Source: Companilactobacillus allii | Lineage (GTDB): Bacteria; Bacillota; Bacilli; Lactobacillales; Lactobacillaceae | Direction of reading: 5' to 3' | Length of the DNA stretch: 64,000 nucleotides | Assembly (NCBI RefSeq): GCF_001971585.1 | Contig: NZ_CP019323.1 | Span: forward strand, 548,053 to 612,052 | Shown: piece by piece, positions 1-8,584 of the stretch | Position numbering within the stretch: position 1 is the stretch's first letter | Layout of the letters: each line of letters starts with the position of its first letter | Notes under the pieces: generated by a model | What the model saw: the letters and a program-made list of their open reading frames with translations, nothing else | The model's database searches: none | What the model was told of the DNA's origin: nothing | Position numbers and translations under genes: made by a program

Positions 1-102
1 CGCAATTTTTTCTTGTGTCTCTATATTCTTAACTTTTTTAGCAGCATTACCCTTTTGTTTTTCCGCTGCTTGCTTATTCTTCTCTCTTAAATCTTCAGCC
101 AT
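1..102 (-). CDS. 5' end of an unrecognised lysine/glutamate-rich protein (partial)
   Basis: Reading from the ATG at 102 towards the window edge gives 34 residues beginning MAEDLREKNK, rich in Lys, Glu and Gln, with no stop before base 1. The gene continues outside the window. A GGGGGAGAATTA Shine-Dalgarno region precedes the start, 15 nt after the ychF stop, so it is probably the next gene of the rsmG-parA-parB-ychF operon. In lactobacilli a DUF1129 membrane protein often follows ychF and has a charged N-terminus of this sort. That identity is positional inference only; the visible part has no diagnostic motif. Confidence 0.6.
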   Translation of the reverse strand, partial: MAEDLREKNKQAAEKQKGNAAKKVKNIETQEKIA

Positions 103-117
103 TAATTCTCCCCCAAA

Positions 118-1221
118 TTAGACGTTGAATCTAAATTCTATGATGTCACCGTCTTGTACTTCGTAATCCTTACCTTCAACACGTAACTTACCAGCTTCTT
201 TAACTGCTTGTTCACTACCTAATTCATCTAATGCGTCAAATGACATAACTTCGGCACGAATGAATCCACGTTCAAAGTCAGAATGAATAATTCCGGCAAC
301 TTGTGGTGCCTTCATACCTTTATGGAATGTCCATGCACGTGTTTCTTTTCCACCAGCAGTGAAGAATGTTCTAAGTCCTAACAACTTATAACTAGCCTTG
401 ATCAACTTATCAAGACCAGACTCTTTAACACCCTCTGCTTCAAGGAAGTCACGTCTGTCATCATCATCTAATTCAGCAATTTCTTCTTCTGTCTTAGCTG
501 AAACACCAATAACTTCAGCATTTTCCTTTTTGGCATAATCTTCAATGATCTTGTAGTACTTAGATGTTTCTGGGTCGGCCATATCATCTTCGGCAATATT
601 AGCAACATACAAAACAGGCTTTGAAGTTAATAGGAATAGTCCCTTAACAATTTCTGCTTCATCTTCATCGAAGTCAATTGTTCTAACCGCACCACCATCT
701 TCTAGAACTGGCTTAATCTTTTTAAGTACTTCAAACTCTTCTTGAGCATCTTTATCTTTAGCACTCTTAGCCATCTTTTCTACTTTGGCATAACGCTTAT
801 TGACACTATCAAGATCTGAAATACTCAACTCTAGATTAATTGTTTCAATGTCATCTAGTGGATCAACTGTACCTGTAACACTAGTAATATTGTCATCATC
901 AAAAGCACGAACAACGTGCACAATAGCATCAACTTGACGAATATTCTCGAGGAACTTATTACCAAGTCCCTCACCCTTACTAGCACCCTTAACGATTCCG
1001 GCAATATCTGTAAATTCAAATGTTGTGTGAATCAATTTCTTAGCAGGAATCAAACTATCGATTCTTGATAAACGTTTGTCAGGTACCTCAACCATACCGA
1101 CATTAGGGTCGATTGTAGCGAATGGATAGTTCGCCATTTCTGCACCAGCTTTTGTGATGGCATTGAATAATGTTGATTTTCCGACGTTTGGTAATCCTAC
1201 GATTCCGGCAGTTAAAGCCAT
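118..1221 (-). CDS. ychF: Redox-/ribosome-associated GTPase/ATPase YchF (OLA1 family)
   Basis: A 367-residue protein of full family length. The P-loop GLPNVGKST lies at about residues 8-16, the switch region NYPFATIDPN follows near 32, and DIAGIVKGASKGEGLGN carries the G3 region. The G4 site reads NIAED instead of NKxD, the hallmark of YchF/OLA1, which prefers ATP over GTP. The C-terminus (about 280-365, GGKETRAWTF to DGDIIEFRFN) is a TGS domain. It binds ribosomes and is linked to stress responses. Its ATG overlaps the stop of the upstream DUF951 gene (TAATG), so the two are probably translationally coupled. Confidence 0.97.
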   Translation of the reverse strand: MALTAGIVGLPNVGKSTLFNAITKAGAEMANYPFATIDPNVGMVEVPDKRLSRIDSLIPAKKLIHTTFEFTDIAGIVKGASKGEGLGNKFLENIRQVDAIVHVVRAFDDDNITSVTGTVDPLDDIETINLELSISDLDSVNKRYAKVEKMAKSAKDKDAQEEFEVLKKIKPVLEDGGAVRTIDFDEDEAEIVKGLFLLTSKPVLYVANIAEDDMADPETSKYYKIIEDYAKKENAEVIGVSAKTEEEIAELDDDDRRDFLEAEGVKESGLDKLIKASYKLLGLRTFFTAGGKETRAWTFHKGMKAPQVAGIIHSDFERGFIRAEVMSFDALDELGSEQAVKEAGKLRVEGKDYEVQDGDIIEFRFNV

Positions 1222-1487
1222 TATAAATTATCCTCATTTCCATTAATATTAGGTTGTACAATTTGTGTCTGCTTCAAATAAAATTCTTCTTGGCTCACAT
1301 CAACTTGCGCAGCTTCAGTAATCACTTTTTTAAGTTTCTTATTAAATTCATTTCTAGGAATCATTACGATATGTCCACATCCTAAGCACTTAACTTTAAT
1401 ATCTGCGCCCATTCGAATGATTTCCCACTTATTTGCCCCACAAGCATGAGGTTTTTTCATCATTACAATATCGCCTAAATTAAACAT
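1221..1487 (-). CDS. DUF951 family protein
   Basis: An 88-residue small protein. The N-terminal 60 residues (MFNLGDIVMMKKPHACG, then KCLGCGHIVMIPR) match the compact DUF951 fold common in Firmicutes, with Cys at HACG and CLGCG that could bind a metal. The last 25 residues are polar and probably disordered. It sits between parB and ychF, the position typical of lactobacilli and streptococci. Its molecular role is not known. It overlaps the ychF start by one base and starts 10 nt after parB ends, so it is inside the same operon. Confidence 0.9.
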   Translation of the reverse strand: MFNLGDIVMMKKPHACGANKWEIIRMGADIKVKCLGCGHIVMIPRNEFNKKLKKVITEAAQVDVSQEEFYLKQTQIVQPNINGNEDNL

Positions 1488-1497
1488 ATACAGTCCT

Positions 1498-2370
1498 CTA
1501 ATCTAAACTTATTCCTAAAATATCTAAAATACGATTGAGATCATTAGTGTTAGAAAAATCAATCTCTAGTTTTCCATGACCACCACGTGTTTCCTTAACA
1601 GCAACACCAGTATCAAATTTCTCTACCAATTTCTCTTCAGTTGCACGGATATATGGTGATTTTGATTTTGAAACTTTTTTCTTTTTCTTAATATCATGCT
1701 TAGTTTCTGTAGCTAATTGTTCAAGTTGTCTAACAGTCAAATCTTCGCTAACTGCACGCTTTGCTAATTTATCAATTTGTTCTTTATCTTTTAAACTCAA
1801 CAAAGTTCTTGCTTGGCCCATTGATAAGTCACCGTGTTGAACTAGTTTCTTGGTTGCTTCTGGAAGATTCAACAGCCTCAAATAATTGGCAATATATGGA
1901 CGACTCTTACCAAGGCGTTGTGACACTTGTTCTTGAGTCAAATTTAATTTTGTGATCAAAGTTTTATATGCATCTGCTTCTTCTAGAGGTGTCAGATCTT
2001 CACGTTGTAAATTCTCCAACACAGCAATTTCCATCATGCCTGATTCACTTAGTGGACGAACGATTGCTGGTACTGTTGTTTGCTTAGCAATTTTACTTGC
2101 ACGGAAACGACGTTCACCAGCAATAATCTCAAATCCATTAACACTTTCACGAACAATAATTGGTTGGAATACACCGTTTTGCTCAATGGATTTTGCCAAT
2201 TCATTCAAAGCGTGTTCATCAAAAGTCTTTCTTGGTTGGTAAGGATTAGGACGGATATCTTCAAGTGACAAGTCTACAACTGTCTCTGAATTTTCATCAA
2301 TAGCTTCAAATTCAGAAAAAATCGCATCGATTCCTTTTCCCAAACCTTTTTTATTTTTGTTTGATGCCAT
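1498..2370 (-). CDS. parB: Chromosome-partitioning protein ParB (Spo0J)
   Basis: A 290-residue ParB. The N-terminal tail (KNKKGLGKGIDAIF) is the ParA-stimulating peptide. The CTPase/ParB domain follows with IRPNPYQPRKTF and GERRFRA, the latter being the CTP-binding and parS-clamping motif. A helix-turn-helix (LTQEQVSQRLGKSRPYIANYLRLLNL) reads parS, and the C-terminal 40 residues form the dimerisation domain. It loads onto parS near oriC and recruits SMC. The start overlaps the end of parA by 20 nt, showing coupled translation. No second ParB-type gene (noc) is present between rsmG and parA. Confidence 0.97.
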   Translation of the reverse strand: MASNKNKKGLGKGIDAIFSEFEAIDENSETVVDLSLEDIRPNPYQPRKTFDEHALNELAKSIEQNGVFQPIIVRESVNGFEIIAGERRFRASKIAKQTTVPAIVRPLSESGMMEIAVLENLQREDLTPLEEADAYKTLITKLNLTQEQVSQRLGKSRPYIANYLRLLNLPEATKKLVQHGDLSMGQARTLLSLKDKEQIDKLAKRAVSEDLTVRQLEQLATETKHDIKKKKKVSKSKSPYIRATEEKLVEKFDTGVAVKETRGGHGKLEIDFSNTNDLNRILDILGISLD

Positions 2371-3127
2371 TACGTTTTAACACCTCCTTAGCAAGATCAC
2401 AATAAGCCTGTGCCCCACGTGATTTGTCATCAAAATCAACAATTGGTAATCCATAACTAGGTGCTTCAGCCAATCTCGTATTACGTGGCACGATTGCTTT
2501 ATAAACTCTATCACCGAAGTAAGATTTAACTTCTTCGACAACTTGTGCACCAAGGTTAGTTCTGGCATCTAACATAGTTAGAAGTACCCCTTCGATAGCT
2601 AGATTATTATTGAAGTGCTTTTGAACTAGTCGAATTGTATTGAGTAACTGGCTCAATCCTTCCAAAGCATAATATTCACTCTGAACAGGAATAATTATAG
2701 AATCTGATGCAGTAAAAGCATTGGTAGATAGCTGACCTAATGAAGGTGGACAATCAATCAAGACAATATCGTATTTGTCATCGACCTCTTCTAATCCAGC
2801 TCTAAGTCTAGTTTCTCTAGCCATCATTGTAGTTAATTCCATTTCAGCACCGGCCAATTGGATCGTGGCTGGTACGATGTCTAGATTCTTATGATTAGAA
2901 TGAATAATTGTTTTGGCAAGTGGATATTCATTTACTAAAACGTCATAAACATCTTTTTCAACGTTAGCTTTTTTAATACCCAAACCACTAGTAGCATTAC
3001 CTTGTGGGTCAATATCTACTATCAAAACTTTTTGACCTAAGTCAGTTAAGCACGCACCAAGGTTGATAGTAGTTGTTGTTTTACCTACACCACCCTTTTG
3101 GTTCGCAACGGATATTTTTCGTGCCAT
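2351..3127 (-). CDS. parA: Chromosome-partitioning ATPase ParA (Soj)
   Basis: A 258-residue Walker-type ATPase. The deviant Walker A motif KGGVGKTTTTINLG is at about residues 11-24, Walker A' is VDIDPQGNAT near 40, and Walker B is IVLIDCPPSLG near 120. It binds DNA non-specifically as an ATP dimer and is released by ParB. The length is normal for chromosomal Soj. It lies between rsmG (69 nt upstream) and parB (overlapping), the usual oriC-proximal arrangement. Confidence 0.97.
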   Translation of the reverse strand: MARKISVANQKGGVGKTTTTINLGACLTDLGQKVLIVDIDPQGNATSGLGIKKANVEKDVYDVLVNEYPLAKTIIHSNHKNLDIVPATIQLAGAEMELTTMMARETRLRAGLEEVDDKYDIVLIDCPPSLGQLSTNAFTASDSIIIPVQSEYYALEGLSQLLNTIRLVQKHFNNNLAIEGVLLTMLDARTNLGAQVVEEVKSYFGDRVYKAIVPRNTRLAEAPSYGLPIVDFDDKSRGAQAYCDLAKEVLKRNGIKQK

Positions 3128-3196
3128 TTTATTCCCCTATTCTTAATATATACATTAAATTTTAACATTTAATAGTGGTTAGTTTAAGGCTATCCA

Positions 3197-3922
3197 CTAT
3201 TTCACGAGTGGTTTTCTAGAAGGTGTACCTGGTTTACGAGGATACTTGGCTGGGGTATTCTTTTCTTTGTAAATAAAAACAAAGTTTCTAAGTCCTTCAT
3301 CATTTGGTAATTCAAATGATTTTTGATCTTTAATTGATCCACCGAGAACTTGGATCGAATATTTTGCCTGTTCAACTTCTTCAGGTGCTTTTTCAGATTT
3401 CATAGCGATGAATGTTCCACCAACCCTTGTGAATGGCAGACATAGCTCGTTTAATACATTCAATGCTGCAACGGCTCTTGCCGTTACAATATCGAATTTT
3501 TCACGATATAATTTGTTTTTTCCAACCTCTTCAGCACGTCCATGAACCAAGGTAACATCATCTAATTCTAATTTTTTAACTAAGCTATCAAGAAACTTGA
3601 TTCTCTTATTCAATGAATCAATAATAGTTATTTTCAATTTAGGATTAATAATCTTTAACGGAATCGATGGGAATCCAGCACCTGATCCAACATCACAAAG
3701 TGTTAGTTCGTCGCTCAAAAGTCTTTCGTCCACAAAATCCAAAACCAACGAATCATAGAAGTGTTTCAAATAAACTTGGTTTATTTCTGTAATCGTCGTT
3801 AGATTCATGACTTTATTAGTTTCCACTAACTCATGAAAATATATTTCGAATTGTTCCTTTTGTTTATCAGTAAGTTCAATGTTCTTTTGGGCTAAAGCTT
3901 GATAGAATTCTTCTGGTCTCAT
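3197..3922 (-). CDS. rsmG: 16S rRNA (guanine527-N7)-methyltransferase RsmG
   Basis: A 241-residue GidB/RsmG protein that methylates N7 of G527 in 16S rRNA using SAM. The SAM-binding motif DVGSGAGFPSIPLKI lies at about residues 77-91, followed by ITIIDSLNKRIKFLD and the RAVAAL region. The ATG at 3922 was chosen because GGAGG is placed seven bases before it; a GTG four codons upstream would place the Shine-Dalgarno inside the gene. In many Firmicutes rsmG directly follows mnmG, but here mnmG lies about 56 kb away at the other end of the window. The C-terminal tail (about 20 residues) is rich in Pro, Lys and Arg. Confidence 0.95.
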   Translation of the reverse strand: MRPEEFYQALAQKNIELTDKQKEQFEIYFHELVETNKVMNLTTITEINQVYLKHFYDSLVLDFVDERLLSDELTLCDVGSGAGFPSIPLKIINPKLKITIIDSLNKRIKFLDSLVKKLELDDVTLVHGRAEEVGKNKLYREKFDIVTARAVAALNVLNELCLPFTRVGGTFIAMKSEKAPEEVEQAKYSIQVLGGSIKDQKSFELPNDEGLRNFVFIYKEKNTPAKYPRKPGTPSRKPLVK

Positions 3923-3935
3923 TTTTTCCTCCACT

Positions 3936-3955
3936 CGTGAAACAAGTGTTTCACG
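3936..3955. promoter_or_regulatory. Everted parS half-sites upstream of rsmG
   Basis: Nine-base arms CGTGAAACA and TGTTTCACG face outward around a central AG. Each arm is a half-site of the ParB-binding parS consensus (TGTTTCAC/GTGAAACA), but the order is reversed relative to true parS. It sits just upstream of the rsmG Shine-Dalgarno, at the head of the rsmG-parA-parB operon. It could be a ParB-related autoregulatory site or only a hairpin; the similarity is seen, the function is inferred. Confidence 0.35.
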
Positions 3956-4037
3956 CTTCTTAATCCTATATTATTATCGACCTTAATTCAATGCCGATTT
4001 AACCTATAATATAGATATGATTTTAAGGAGGTTACAA

Positions 4038-4469
4038 ATGATTTCAGTAAAACATACAGATCAACTCGATTCTAAAGAACTGATTGATATATTAAAAGCT
4101 CGTGTAGAAGTATTTGTCGTTGAACAAAATTGTCCTTACCAAGAAGTTGATGACGATGACTATAATGATCTACATGTTCGCTTGATTGAAGATAACAATC
4201 TCAAAGCTTATACAAGGATTATCGACAAAGGTACAAAAATAAGTTTTGGTCGTGTATTAGTAGTGAAAAAATATCGTAAACAAGGTCTTGGTGAAAAAGT
4301 AGTCGCCGCTACAATTGAAGAAATAAAAAAGAGATTTCCAAGTAAACCTATACAAATTCAAGCTCAAGCTTATTTGCAAAAGTTCTATGCTCAATTTGGT
4401 TTTAAGCCAATTTCTAAAGTCTATCTGGAAGACAGCATCCCTCATATAGATATGTTTTTGGAATTTTAA
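4038..4469 (+). CDS. GNAT family N-acetyltransferase (ElaA-like)
   Basis: A 143-residue acetyltransferase of the GNAT fold. Conserved features are the N-terminal strand-helix with RVEVFVVEQNCPYQEVDDDD, the acetyl-CoA pyrophosphate loop VVKKYRKQGLGEKVV at about residues 75-89, and QAQAYLQKFYAQFGFKPIS near the C-terminus, all typical of ElaA. The substrate is unknown. The ATG at 4038 follows AAGGAGG with seven bases between; the upstream in-frame ATG at 4017 would bury that site. It is transcribed away from rsmG and ends in its own hairpin terminator. Confidence 0.9.
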   Translation: MISVKHTDQLDSKELIDILKARVEVFVVEQNCPYQEVDDDDYNDLHVRLIEDNNLKAYTRIIDKGTKISFGRVLVVKKYRKQGLGEKVVAATIEEIKKRFPSKPIQIQAQAYLQKFYAQFGFKPISKVYLEDSIPHIDMFLEF

Positions 4470-4487
4470 AAATTATTTTGTCAGATT

Positions 4488-4511
4488 AAGAGCATATTGA
4501 TGCTCTTTTTT
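4488..4511 (+). terminator. Rho-independent terminator after the GNAT gene
   Basis: Perfect arms AAGAGCAT and ATGCTCTT around a four-base loop, followed by a T tract, 19 nt after the acetyltransferase stop. Confidence 0.85.
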
Positions 4512-4551
4512 GATACTATTACTAATGTATCCTGAGGGGGAAATTTCAAAT

Positions 4552-5292
4552 ATGTCAAAGTTTATTAAAAATAATCCAGTCTTGATCGCGATTTACATTC
4601 TTATAGCAATTTTATTCTGCATCGTTAACACTTATATCGGCATCGCAAGTATCATCATTGAATTAGTCATTCTTGGTGTCATCTATAATAAAAGTAGCGG
4701 TGAAAAGACCAATTCCAATAACTATCTAGCAGAGGTCACAGGTATCGCCAAGTTAGACGAAACTATCGTTACAACGAAGGACTTCTTCGTTATGGAAGGT
4801 ATTGCATTCATTTTAAATATGCTGTCAATTTTCAGATTGCCTGTCCTTACAATCGATTCAACTATCAATAAGCTCAACCTAAGTAGTGACACGATGAACT
4901 CGATCAGCTCACTCTCACATAGAAGTGGTCTAACACTTTTTGATATTGGATTGCTTTTAACAAAGTCAGATATCTCATCACAAACTATTCAATACGGCCA
5001 ATACGCTATCCTCATCACAATTATCTTGGCATTCGTGGGAATAATTGCACAATTGTTTAGAAAATATAGCAATCAGCTTCTACTAATATCCAGCATCTTA
5101 CCCGCTGCCTTTTATATTATTTCTTATATTTCTAGTGGTAGTAACGCGATTATCAAAGGCATGATCGACACTGGATTTTATATGGGATTATTATCTTCAA
5201 TTGGATTAACTACAATCGCCCTATTGAAGATGAGTATTCTAAAGACTACTGCACCTCAAAAAAGAGAACGCGAAGAAAATAGTTTTAAATAG
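4552..5292 (+). CDS. Polytopic membrane protein of unknown function
   Basis: A 246-residue protein not recognised as a named family. It has about six hydrophobic segments: two at the N-terminus (roughly residues 8-45), one near 82-98, and three between about 150 and 235. A long polar loop from about 100 to 150 is rich in Ser, Thr, Asn and Leu. The C-terminus is highly charged (QKREREENSFK). The ATG at 4552 follows GAGGGGG; the spacing is long, so translation may be modest. The gene lies alone between a terminator and a convergent MerR-type gene. Confidence 0.75.
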   Translation: MSKFIKNNPVLIAIYILIAILFCIVNTYIGIASIIIELVILGVIYNKSSGEKTNSNNYLAEVTGIAKLDETIVTTKDFFVMEGIAFILNMLSIFRLPVLTIDSTINKLNLSSDTMNSISSLSHRSGLTLFDIGLLLTKSDISSQTIQYGQYAILITIILAFVGIIAQLFRKYSNQLLLISSILPAAFYIISYISSGSNAIIKGMIDTGFYMGLLSSIGLTTIALLKMSILKTTAPQKREREENSFK

Positions 5293-5407
5293 AGCGGGCC
5301 AAACATTGGAACAAAAATAGGGACCTCATGAAAGTGAAGTCCCTATTTTTGGCGCCAAACGTAAGAAATTGTGTTTTGTCACGCGTTTTCACTGCAAATT
5401 TAAACTA
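5292..5407. repeat. Dispersed intergenic hairpin repeat, copy A
   Basis: Fills the junction of two convergent genes. A hairpin with 12-base arms (AAAAATAGGGAC and its complement, 5313-5350) can terminate both strands. To its right, AAATTGTGTTTTGTCACGCG and TTTTCACTGCAAATTT match the arm sequence shared with the other copies (7041, 20100, 29603, 42338, 45443 regions). Confidence 0.75.
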
Positions 5408-5408
5408 T

Positions 5409-6131
5409 CTATTTATCTTCATTAAAAACTTCGACACAAAAGTCTTTTTCACCACAATTTGGACAAGTTAACTTTCTAGTTTTTATAGTATGTTTAGCAA
5501 AAAAGGCTTCTTTAAATCTTGGCTTGAATATTGTATTACAGTTAGGACAAATGTAATTGACCGATCCGAAATAGTACTTTGTTAACCAACAGGCTCCTGC
5601 AATAGCAACCAACATTCCCAATCCAAAAATCCACCAGTTACCACTTTTAATGGAATATATTAGCGTAGCAATTTCTACTATGTCAATCGGTAATCCAAAA
5701 AGGATCATCCTTACATGTACTCTTCTTAATGACTGTTTATTATTCATAATATAATCTATGTCTTCAACTGAATTGATTGGAAAATTGTCCATATCGGAAA
5801 GTCCATTCAAGAAATTATCGACAACTTTTATTTTTTGATCAGCTTCTTTTGCCTGACTTTGTAATGATTTCTTTTGTTCTGTCAAAAGCAATATCATGAT
5901 TTTAGTTGAATTATTGCTAGATAATATATCCTTGATAGAATTCAATGATAATCCCATACTTTTTAGAAGCATTATTAGCTTTAATTTGTTAAGATCATTA
6001 TCTGAATATAATCTACGCCCACTTTCTGTTATCTGAGTTGGACACAAAATATTCTTCTTGTCATAATATTGAATTGTTCGAACGGAAACATTCACTTTTT
6101 TTGCAATTTCACCAGTCGTGTATTCAGACAT
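5409..6131 (-). CDS. MerR-family regulator with membrane anchor and zinc ribbon
   Basis: A 240-residue protein with an unusual layout. Residues 1-70 are a MerR winged helix (YTTGEIAKKVNVSVRTIQYYDKKNIL), and about 75-115 are a coiled dimerisation helix. Two hydrophobic segments follow (about 142-160 and 165-185). The C-terminus carries two CPNC knuckles (YICPNCNTIF and KLTCPNCGEKDF) that look like a zinc ribbon. A DNA-binding domain tethered to the membrane would make a one-component sensor. The ligand is unknown. It is convergent with the upstream membrane protein and divergent from the EAL gene. Confidence 0.85.
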   Translation of the reverse strand: MSEYTTGEIAKKVNVSVRTIQYYDKKNILCPTQITESGRRLYSDNDLNKLKLIMLLKSMGLSLNSIKDILSSNNSTKIMILLLTEQKKSLQSQAKEADQKIKVVDNFLNGLSDMDNFPINSVEDIDYIMNNKQSLRRVHVRMILFGLPIDIVEIATLIYSIKSGNWWIFGLGMLVAIAGACWLTKYYFGSVNYICPNCNTIFKPRFKEAFFAKHTIKTRKLTCPNCGEKDFCVEVFNEDK

Positions 6132-6371
6132 AAAACTTCACCTCCATGAATAAACTTACATTATTACCCAACGTCACAAGCAAGTAAGAAACCAAAAATA
6201 AATAATTTGTCTTGATTTGGCGTTATGCCATCGTTTTATTTTTATGAAAATCATTTTCATCCAGTCTATACCATTGATGATGGGCAAAAAATAGATTACA
6301 ATTAATATTATTAAATATTATCAAATAAACATTTAGAAAGTATCGATTCTAAATAAAAAGGAGATGCCTCT

Positions 6372-7019
6372 ATGTATCGATTCTTTGCCCAGCCGCAAGT
6401 AAATGAAGAGGACAAGTCTATATTTGGATACGAATTATTATTGCGTACCAATGAAAATGGCTTTTGGACTTTGCCCAAGGATTTCACAAAAATTTCTATT
6501 GATGACCAAGCAGCATTGCTTGAAGTCATTTCCAAAAAGTTACACACAGAATTACATGATATAAAATTAGCATTTAATCTCAATCAAAAACAAGCCAGTG
6601 ATCCGTTTACTTTAGGATCGATCATCGCACTAAAAAAGCGCATCAATCCAGCTGCTCTGACGATTGAATTGACAGAGGCACCAACTTTAGAAGAGATGAA
6701 AGAAATCAGTTTTATGTTACATCAATATAAAATTGCTATCGTGCTTGACGATGTTGGTACTGGTTCTAATACATATGACAATGTTAAACATCTATTGCCA
6801 TACGTTGACCAAATAAAATTTGCAATGCAAAACCTCCGTATGGACGGTGATGCCGAAAAGATTCCTAGTTGTCTGAGTTTTTGGGTCGATTTAGCTAAGA
6901 AGTTCCGCTTAGAACTTGTCTTAGAAGGCGTTGAAGACAAAGAAGATCAGTCTCTAGCTAAAAAGTTTGGGATTAATATCCAACAAGGATATCTCTACGG
7001 TAAACCAGCGTTGCTCTAA
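6372..7019 (+). CDS. Stand-alone EAL-domain protein (c-di-GMP phosphodiesterase-like)
   Basis: A 215-residue protein that is essentially only an EAL domain. Motifs in order: YELLLR (the EAL position, ELL here), AFNLNQKQ with the metal-binding Asn, IELTEAP, LDDVGTGSNTYD (matching the DDFGTG motif), VDQIKFAM with the catalytic Lys, LVLEGVEDKED and QQGYLYGKP. Most acidic ligands are therefore kept, which suggests an active phosphodiesterase or a nucleotide sensor. No GGDEF protein is in this window. It lies alone, with about 240 nt of AT-rich DNA upstream in which I see no gene. Confidence 0.85.
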   Translation: MYRFFAQPQVNEEDKSIFGYELLLRTNENGFWTLPKDFTKISIDDQAALLEVISKKLHTELHDIKLAFNLNQKQASDPFTLGSIIALKKRINPAALTIELTEAPTLEEMKEISFMLHQYKIAIVLDDVGTGSNTYDNVKHLLPYVDQIKFAMQNLRMDGDAEKIPSCLSFWVDLAKKFRLELVLEGVEDKEDQSLAKKFGINIQQGYLYGKPALL

Positions 7020-7040
7020 TAATACTGGATTGCAAAAAAA

Positions 7041-7200
7041 GGATTGTGACATAACTCCTTTTCTACTCAAACTTGCAGTGAAAACGCGTGACAAAACGCA
7101 ACTTCCTCCGTTTAGTTCAAAAAAGCCCAGCATTTACTTTCGTAAATGTTGGACTTTTTAGTACTATACTCGAAAGCTGGGCGCGTTTTGGCACGCTCTC
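7041..7200. repeat. Dispersed intergenic hairpin repeat, copy B (most complete)
   Basis: Lies between convergent EAL and pepC genes. Order on the plus strand: palindromic GGATTGTGACATAACTCC, then CTACTCAAACTTGCAGTG, AAAACGCGTGACAAAACGC, a terminator-like hairpin (7119-7160; CCAGCATTTAC opposite GTAAATGTTGG), and the outer arm ending GGCACGCTCTC. The outer arms GCGTGACAAAACGC and GCGTTTTGGCACGC are inverted relative to each other, so the whole block can fold into one long hairpin. Confidence 0.8.
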
Positions 7201-7203
7201 TAA

Positions 7204-8535
7204 TTAAGCAATCGAATCCCAAGGTGCCAATACGATAGGTTCTTGTTTCAACATTTCTAACTCATCAGCACTTAGATACTTCTTATTAATAACAACATCA
7301 TAGACATTTCTATCGAACCATTGATCATCCATAGTGAAATAGCCTTTTTCACCATTAGCCTCACCCCATGAATTCTCAACTTTAAAACGATTTGGTTGAC
7401 CATTGATCAAGTTAACTCCAGTCAAAGTCATTGCATGAGTAATCTCAGATTGTTTATAATCCAACCCTTCACCCTTACTCATCTTAGTATCAATACCGAA
7501 TAATTGATCTATTTGATGCAAATCACCAGATAACAATCCCTTTGTACGGTGTGACTGCTTACCAACATCATTACCGAACCAAACAGTATCATTGCCCTTC
7601 ATTTGTGCAATACTTAATTCCTTTAAACGTTCGATTGGTAAATTCAGATAAGTTGTTTTTTGCCCACCGACCATATTTCCAGTGGCTTCAACCGTATAGA
7701 TCTTACCGAATTCTTTGGAATCTTGTGGGGCATTAATAATATCCACATAATCATCTAGCTTCATGGTGAAGTATTGTTTCAAGAATTCCTTTGGAGTAAT
7801 ACTTGCTTCTTCAATCATCTTTTTGCTATCAGTTCCAATCGATAACTCGAATTCCTTAGGTGGTTGTCCAAACGAATAAACACATACCTTGTAAATTTCA
7901 GATAACATTTCATCAACTCGTTCATTAATTACAGTCTCTGATTTGTTATCATTAACTAATTCACGTAACTCAATCCCATTCTTGCGCAACATAATACCAA
8001 TCACTGAATCAAACTCGGCAGTATTACTTGAAGCTGCAGTTTCTGGGAAAGCATAATCAGGAACGACACCATATTTCTTGATCAGGTCAGTCGCATATTG
8101 CCAGTATCCACCATCACCATTGGGCCTGCTGAACAAAGCATTCACTTTCCTATCAGTAACTGGTAAGTTGGCAGTTTCAATGATATTTTGATAAAAGTAA
8201 TTGGCCTTTTCCAAACGATCAAAGAACGATAAATAATTTTGAGATAACTCAAAATCTGCTACGTCATATTTCATAGCGAATTCTGTTCTTAAGTTTGTTA
8301 AAGACGAAAATAACCAACAACGACCAGATCTCTTCTGATTTGAGACCTTTCCGGTTGGAACTGTGATGTTAAAAGTAGGGTTCAATTTACTTTTTACATC
8401 TGAATTTTGAGCAGTTTGGAAAATTCCCACTTGCGCAACAGCGTTTTTCAAGATATTATTCGAAGCATCTTGATTTAAGTTTTTGTGAAAGTCTGCTAAA
8501 ATTTTACTATTAATTTCTTTAGTCAATTTAATCAC
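7204..8535 (-). CDS. pepC: C1B cysteine aminopeptidase (PepC/bleomycin hydrolase family)
   Basis: A 443-residue peptidase of normal length. The papain-like triad is visible: Cys in NQKRSGRCWLFSSL (about residue 70), His in EITHAMTLTGV (about 366) and Asn in VENSWGE (about 387). The family forms cytoplasmic hexamers that trim peptides imported by the oligopeptide system, an essential amino-acid route in lactobacilli. The paralogues PepE and PepG share these motifs, so the exact name is less certain than the family. It is monocistronic and divergent from gatD. Confidence 0.92.
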   Translation of the reverse strand: MIKLTKEINSKILADFHKNLNQDASNNILKNAVAQVGIFQTAQNSDVKSKLNPTFNITVPTGKVSNQKRSGRCWLFSSLTNLRTEFAMKYDVADFELSQNYLSFFDRLEKANYFYQNIIETANLPVTDRKVNALFSRPNGDGGYWQYATDLIKKYGVVPDYAFPETAASSNTAEFDSVIGIMLRKNGIELRELVNDNKSETVINERVDEMLSEIYKVCVYSFGQPPKEFELSIGTDSKKMIEEASITPKEFLKQYFTMKLDDYVDIINAPQDSKEFGKIYTVEATGNMVGGQKTTYLNLPIERLKELSIAQMKGNDTVWFGNDVGKQSHRTKGLLSGDLHQIDQLFGIDTKMSKGEGLDYKQSEITHAMTLTGVNLINGQPNRFKVENSWGEANGEKGYFTMDDQWFDRNVYDVVINKKYLSADELEMLKQEPIVLAPWDSIA

Positions 8536-8584
8536 CTCATTAAGATAATATATTACAATAGTTTTAACAACATTGGAGAAAATT

